Assembly (NCBI RefSeq): GCF_023065955.2
Contig: NW_026622963.1
Span: 7,509,001-7,573,000, forward strand
Direction of reading: 5' to 3'
From: Ursus arctos
Lineage: Eukaryota; Chordata; Mammalia; Carnivora; Ursidae
DNA: 64,000 nucleotides
Shown here: piece by piece, positions 58,980 to 64,000 of the stretch
Position numbering within the stretch: position 1 is the stretch's first letter
Layout of the letters: each line of letters starts with the position of its first letter
Made by a program: the position numbers and the translations under genes
The notes under the pieces: generated by a model
Seen by the model: the letters and a program-made list of their open reading frames with translations, nothing else
What the model was told of the DNA's origin: nothing
The model's database searches: none

Positions 58980-60365
58980 GTATGTAGAAAATCCTAAGTA
59001 GCCCACAAAAAACTATTAAGACTAATAAAAGAATTCAGCACAATTATAAGATTTAAGATCAATATTTAAAAATCAATTCTATTTCTATACAATAGCAATA
59101 AACAACCAGAAAGTAAAATTAGAACAATTCCATTAATAATAACATCAAAATAATACAAAAAGAATAAACTTTAAAAAGTATAAAAGGTCTATACTGAAAA
59201 CTACAAAACATGATTAAAAGAAACATAAATAAATGGAATACCATCCATACTCATGGATTGGAAAACTTAATTACTGCTAAGTTAGTGATGCTCCCTAAAT
59301 TTATCTACAGATCCATGCCATCTCTATTAAAATTCCAGCATCATTTTTCTACAGAAATGAATAAACTGATCCTAAAGTTAATATGGAAATGCAAAGGACC
59401 CAGAATAGCCAGAACACTGCTGAAAAACAAGAACACAGTTGGAGGACTCACACTTCCGAATTCAAAACTTACTACAAAGATAGAGTAATTGATACTGTAT
59501 GGTACTGACATAAAGAAAGATAAACAATGGAAAGGAACTGAGAATACAGAATAGACCTTTACATTTATGATCTAATGAGTTTTGACAAAGGTGTCAAGAC
59601 AATTCAATGGGAAAAGAATAATCTTTTCAAAAAATGGTGCTGGGAAAATTAGATATCCTCACGTAAAAGAATGAAGTTGAACCAAAAATCAAAATGAGTG
59701 TTGAAAGTATAAAACTCTTAAAAGAAAATATAGGAGTAAATCTTTCTGACATTGAATTAGGCAATAAAATTACTTAGGTATATCACCGAAAGCATAAGCA
59801 ACCAAGGAAAAAAATGGACCAACTGGACATCATCAAAATTTAAAACTACTGTGCTTCAAAGGACAACAGATCAAGAAAGTAAAAAGACAACTCACAGAAT
59901 GACAGAAAATGTACATCAAATACATGATAAGGAACTTGAATCCAGAAAATAAAAAGAACTCTGAGAAGTGAGTAAAAAGACAACCCAATTTAAAAATGAA
60001 CACAGGATATGAACAGATATTTCTCCAAAGAAGACATGCAAAGGGCTAATAAGTTCATGAAATCATGGATGCTCAACATCATTAGTCATCAGAGAAATGA
60101 AAATCAAAACTACAATGAGATACCACCTCATACCCACCAGGATGGCTATAATCAAAAAAGACAGATAATAATTGTCGTCGAGGACATGAAAAAATTGGAA
60201 CCTTTTATATAACTGCTGAAATATGAAATGATACAGTCACTTTGGAAAGCACTCTAACAGTTCATCAAAAAAGTAAACACAGGATTACCATAGGACCCAG
60301 CAATTCTACTCCTAAGTAAATTCCCAGGAGAATTTCCAGTACTGTTACTGGAAATATATCTTGTG
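58980..60365 (+). mobile_element. Old L1 ORF2 fragment
   Basis: It follows ORF2 order from 'gaattcagcacaattataag' to 'accataggacccagcaattc'. The best frame (59210-59488) shows LILKLIWKCKGPRIARTLLK. Frameshifts and stops throughout. Confidence 0.8.
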
Positions 60366-61030
60366 ATCAACAAATTCAGTTAGAACTTTGAGTAACTTTA
60401 TAAAGTTACTTATATACTGAATTGTTTTTATTTTATTTAATCAGTTCCTTAGTTATGGGTACCAATGATCCCTATGACAAATTATCTTTTTCTATTCTCC
60501 GTATCTATTCTTTTCTTCCATGTATTGAAACATAATCATCTCAGGCCTTTCTTCAATATTAGTAATTCAATTTTCAGCTATTTTCCACTATTTTTTGAGC
60601 TCATACAGATGTAGCTTTATGCCTCTGAGTGCTTTAGTAGTTCAATACCTCTTTTCAATATCATTCTGATATTTTATAGTCTTAAATTTGTGCTACTGCT
60701 TTACTGGATTCACGTTCTAAAATTCTTCTTACTATACTGTAAAGTACTCAGGAAATTTTCTTCTCGGAGTATCTTCCCTGCAAACACAATAGGGTGTTTC
60801 TTTGAGGGTAATTCTTTAATGCGTATTATTTGACTTTGTTATTTCCCTCGGTGTGATGTTTTTCAGCATCAATTATTAAATATTTTAAACATTAAGAGGG
60901 CATAAGGACTAATATACTGAACATTTATAACTGATCACTCAGAAAATGAAGGCTTGTGCACCTCTCTTCTGATCCCATTCTAACAGCTTCAGATCCCGTC
61001 ATCCCCCAACTTGCTAGGGTTAACATAAAA
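60366..61030. other. MYO9A intron, unassigned
   Basis: AT-rich and T-rich. No element recognised with confidence; it may be an old L1 piece on the minus strand. Confidence 0.4.
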
Positions 61031-61039
61031 AAAAAACTT

Positions 61040-62120
61040 TAAAATGGCTATCATAAGTTCAGTGACTTAAAGTAGAAGATGGTCTTATCAGTTAACAGAC
61101 AGCAAATCTCAAGAGAAAACTGGGAACTGTAAAAAGGAATCAAACAGATATTCTGGAACTAAAAACAAAAAATTCATTCTATGGGTTTAAAAGAATTTAA
61201 ACAGCACAATGAACCTGAAATCAATAAATAAAAATTATCTAATCTGAAGAATGAAAGAACAAAAATAAAAGAAAAATGAACAGAGGATGAGGAATCTCTG
61301 AGACAATATCGAATATTCGAAAAACATGTAACTGACATCCAGAAAGAAAACAAATTGCAGCAGAAAAAATTTCTGAAACAATGTTAGCCAAAAATTTCCT
61401 AAATTTGATGAAAAACTATTGAAGCACAGGTCCAAAAGGTACAGCAAATCCCAAAGAGGATAAATATAAATCATATCTAGGAACTCATAAATTACTAAAA
61501 CCCAAAAAACAAAGAGAAAATGCCTAGCACCCAGAGGGGAAAAAGGTACATTAGATATGAAAGAATTATAATAGGATGATATCTGAGTTTATCATCACAA
61601 ATAATGTACGTCAAAAGAAAATGAAATATCTTTAAGGTACCAAAGTTTGATACTTCCTAATGACATTAAACATATCTACTTTACGACACAGTAACCAGCC
61701 ATAAGTTTTACTTGAGGAATGAAAATATATGTACACAAAATGACTTGAACAAGAATGTTTATAACAGGGCTCCTCGCAATAGCTTAAAACAGTATCACAA
61801 TAGCTTAAAACAGTATATAACTCTTACATCCATCAAGAAACAAATGATAAACACAAAGTTGTATATACAATTGTTTATATATATATATACAATAACTCAG
61901 CAACAAATTAATTGTATATGAAACATAGATGAATGTGTTTATCATTATATTGCATAAGAGAATCAGAACACAAAAGAATATACACTGTATGATTCCATTT
62001 CTGTAAAATTTTTAGGAAAGGCAAAAACTAATTTATAGTAACAGAAATCTTAACAAGACTTTCCCAAAGGAGGTGGGAAAATGTACAAGAGAGCAAAAAT
62101 AAATTTTCTGATACAACTTT
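61040..62120 (+). mobile_element. Old HAL1/L1 ORF1-like region and 3' L1 piece
   Basis: The part at 61040-61650 reads like diverged HAL1/L1 ORF1 region ('gaaaatgcctagcacccaga'). The part at 61700-62050 is an L1 end ('cactgtatgattccatttct'). A 22-base doubling ('caatagcttaaaacagtat') lies at 61777-61817. Confidence 0.55.
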
Positions 62121-62819
62121 ATTCAATATTTTATGTTGAATCTGTGTTCATATGATTCAGGTTTTTCTCTTATAAACATCTTACAATTGAGTTTTCTTTT
62201 TCTTAACTGCATAGCCTGTTTTTTAACTACTTAGTTTGGTTCATTTTAATTTATTGGTATTACAGTTGCTTCTGGTTTTTCTGACTTATTTTATGCCTTT
62301 TATCTCACTAATTATTACATGCCTTTATCCAGACTTCTACTGAATTATTTTCCTTATATTTTGGTTTCTTTTGTTTCCGAAATTATAAATACTCTCTTCT
62401 TTTATTATCCTTGAATTTTTAGTATACCCATGAATTCTAAACTGAATTCTCTCTCCCCTTTTGCTAAAGAGTACAAAAACCTTTGAATGCTTTGGTTCTA
62501 GTTATTCCCTTCCCATCTCAGATGTTGCTACTCAGTACTTATTTTTCACCTTGTTTTCTTCCCATTAAGCAAATTAAACTTTTTTTATAAAACTACTAAG
62601 TTTTATAAAATAATTGTTTATTTAGATTTATACAAATATTTATCATTTCTTTATCAGATCTCAAAACTTTCCAGTGAGTTCAGGTTCTTTCTCAACTAAA
62701 TCTTTTAATAAACTTCTATCAGTGTAGATCTGTTCAGATTAGTACCTAACTTTATTTATTGCTATTGTTCACCTTTGCCTGGTATACGCTTGTCCATCCT
62801 TTTATTTTCATCATTTTAA
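62121..62819. other. MYO9A intron, unassigned
   Basis: T-rich with nothing recognised; it may be further old L1 on the minus strand. Confidence 0.35.
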
Positions 62820-63011
62820 GAATCTTGTAGATATGTGCTGCCTGGGTGGCCACAGTTAAGTGTCTACCTTCAGCTCAGGTCCTGATCCCAGGGTCCCAAT
62901 TCCAGAGTCCTGGGATCAAGCCCCGCCTCTTCCTCTCCTCCCCATTCATGCTCTCTCACTATTTCTCTGTCTCTCAAATTAAAAAAAAAAAAAAAGGAAT
63001 CTTGTAGATAT
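62820..63011 (+). mobile_element. CAN-type SINE, shortened, with 15-base target duplication
   Basis: 'gaatcttgtagatat' lies at 62820-62834 and 62997-63011. The body (62835-62996) lacks part of the middle and has a short CT region, but keeps the head 'ctgcctgggtggc' and a 15-base A tail. Confidence 0.9.
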
Positions 63012-64000
63012 TACTTAATAGAACTTCCTGAAAATTCATTTTGAGAATTTAATTGATGAGGTTAATCTATTTTTATTAATTTTAAATAGCAGTACTTGTT
63101 TCATTCAGCATAATATTGTAACAACTGATCTATAAAAGTATTTGGGTGAACATGTTTTCATTTCTCAGGTAAATATCTGGGATTGGTATTAATGGAATAC
63201 ATGGAAAGTATATGCTCACCTTTATAAAAAAAAAAAAAAACAACACCTGAAAAACTGTTTCCCAAAATAATTGTACTATTTTACACTGCAGTAGAGTATG
63301 TAAGTGTTCCAGTTGCTCCACATCCTCATCATCAGTTAATACTGCCAATATTTTTTTTAAATATTGTCAACTTCTTAAAATTTAGCCATGATACAAGGTG
63401 TTAATGTGACCTCCTGTGATCATAATTTGCATTTCCCTAATGACTAATGAAACTGATCATCTTTCATGAACCTATGGATCATTAATACAGCTTAAGCTGT
63501 ATTAATGTGCTTAAGCACGAGTTTAAATCTTTAGGCTATTTTTAACTGAACTGCTTATCTTATTAACTACAAGAGTTCTTAAAATATTATTTTCAAGTCC
63601 ATTATCAGTTATCAGTATTATAAATTATTACACAAATTTTGTTTCCCAGCGTGTGGTATGCTTTTATTTTTCTTAGCAAGATCTTTTTTAAAGCAGAAAT
63701 TTTCAATTTTGATAAACTCCATTTTATCCTTTTGCTTTTTTTAAACAGTTCATGCTCTTATGACCCATCTAAGAAATTTTTGCCTGTCCCAAGATAGCAA
63801 AGATTTTCTCTCAGGTTTTCTTCTACAAATTTGATACTTTTACTCTTTCTGAAGAGCTACATGACCCACTTCGAGTTCAATCTTACGGATAAAGTCAAAG
63901 TCCTCTTCTTTTATAGGGCTACCTAGTTGTTCCAATGTCATGTGTTTAAAAGACTATACTCAACCCCACTGGATTATCTCAGCACCTTTGTGGAAAATCA
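63012..64000 (-). mobile_element. Old L1 ORF2/3' pieces, running off the window
   Basis: 'tccagttgctccacatcctc' (63309) and 'gtctcccagcg'-type text, then 'aaattttcaattttgataaa' (63695) and 'ctcagcacctttgtggaaaa' at the end, are the reverse of L1 ORF2. A 15-base A run lies near 63226-63240. Confidence 0.65.

Noticed and set aside
58367..64000. Search for the preceding MYO9A motor exon
   Set aside because: No phase-compatible exon ending one base into a Ser codon was found; the region is old L1 and unassigned intron.
1..64000. CRISPR arrays, operons, phage or plasmid systems, tRNA or rRNA genes
   Set aside because: The window is mammalian intron and exon DNA. The short direct repeats are microsatellites or tandem duplications, and the tRNA-like segments are SINE heads without a complete tRNA fold.

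Overview
This is intronic and exonic DNA from a placental mammal, most likely an arctoid carnivore (bear, giant panda or pinniped rather than dog). The evidence is the many tRNA-derived CAN-type SINEs, which start with a 'ggggcgcctgggtggc' type head and carry a CT-rich body and an A-rich tail. There is also an L1 whose 3' end has the arctoid-type 'gcactgggtgttata' block. No prokaryotic, plasmid or phage features are present.

The only gene I can support is the middle of MYO9A (unconventional myosin IXa, a single-headed motor with a RhoGAP tail). It lies on the minus strand across the whole window. Eighteen coding exons were placed by translating both strands and finding GT-AG borders. From the 5' side (right) they are 58291-58366, 49078-49221, 47278-47317, 42396-42518, 39479-39559, 36932-37042, 35538-35660, 33786-33935, 31955-32274, 29761-31365, 26692-26791, 25972-26184, 17537-17649, 12627-12769, 9860-10083, 9229-9345, 7492-7680 and 6167-6214. 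Their phases join without a break into 3,920 coding bases (about 1,306 codons). The encoded protein runs from the class-IX loop-2 insert of the motor, through the SH helix and converter and six IQ motifs, into a long tail with a coiled-coil-prone stretch, and stops just before the C1 domain. The first motor exons, the C1 and RhoGAP exons, the promoter and the 3' end lie outside the window.

The rest is intron filled by interspersed repeats. At 1-3060 there is an arctoid L1 3' half with a duplicated 3' UTR, then an old L1 tail. At 4600-5495 there is a Tigger1-like DNA transposon fragment carrying a tail-only retroinsertion. At 14799-16092 there is an L1 with an inverted 5' part (twin-priming structure). 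At 18540-22400 there are old L1 fragments. At 39955-41760, 44400-46125, 51790-53140 and 53740-64000 there are further L1 remains. A solo LTR lies at about 53204-53719. Sixteen CAN SINEs are scattered through the window, thirteen of them antisense to MYO9A, and several have clear target-site duplications. MIR, L2, hAT-type and other ancient repeats make up most of the remaining recognisable material.

I found no undescribed biological system. The better observations are structural: possible frame-neutral cassette exons in MYO9A, a twin-primed L1, a tail-only insertion and several recent tandem duplications. All family names come from recognition by eye; no database search was run.
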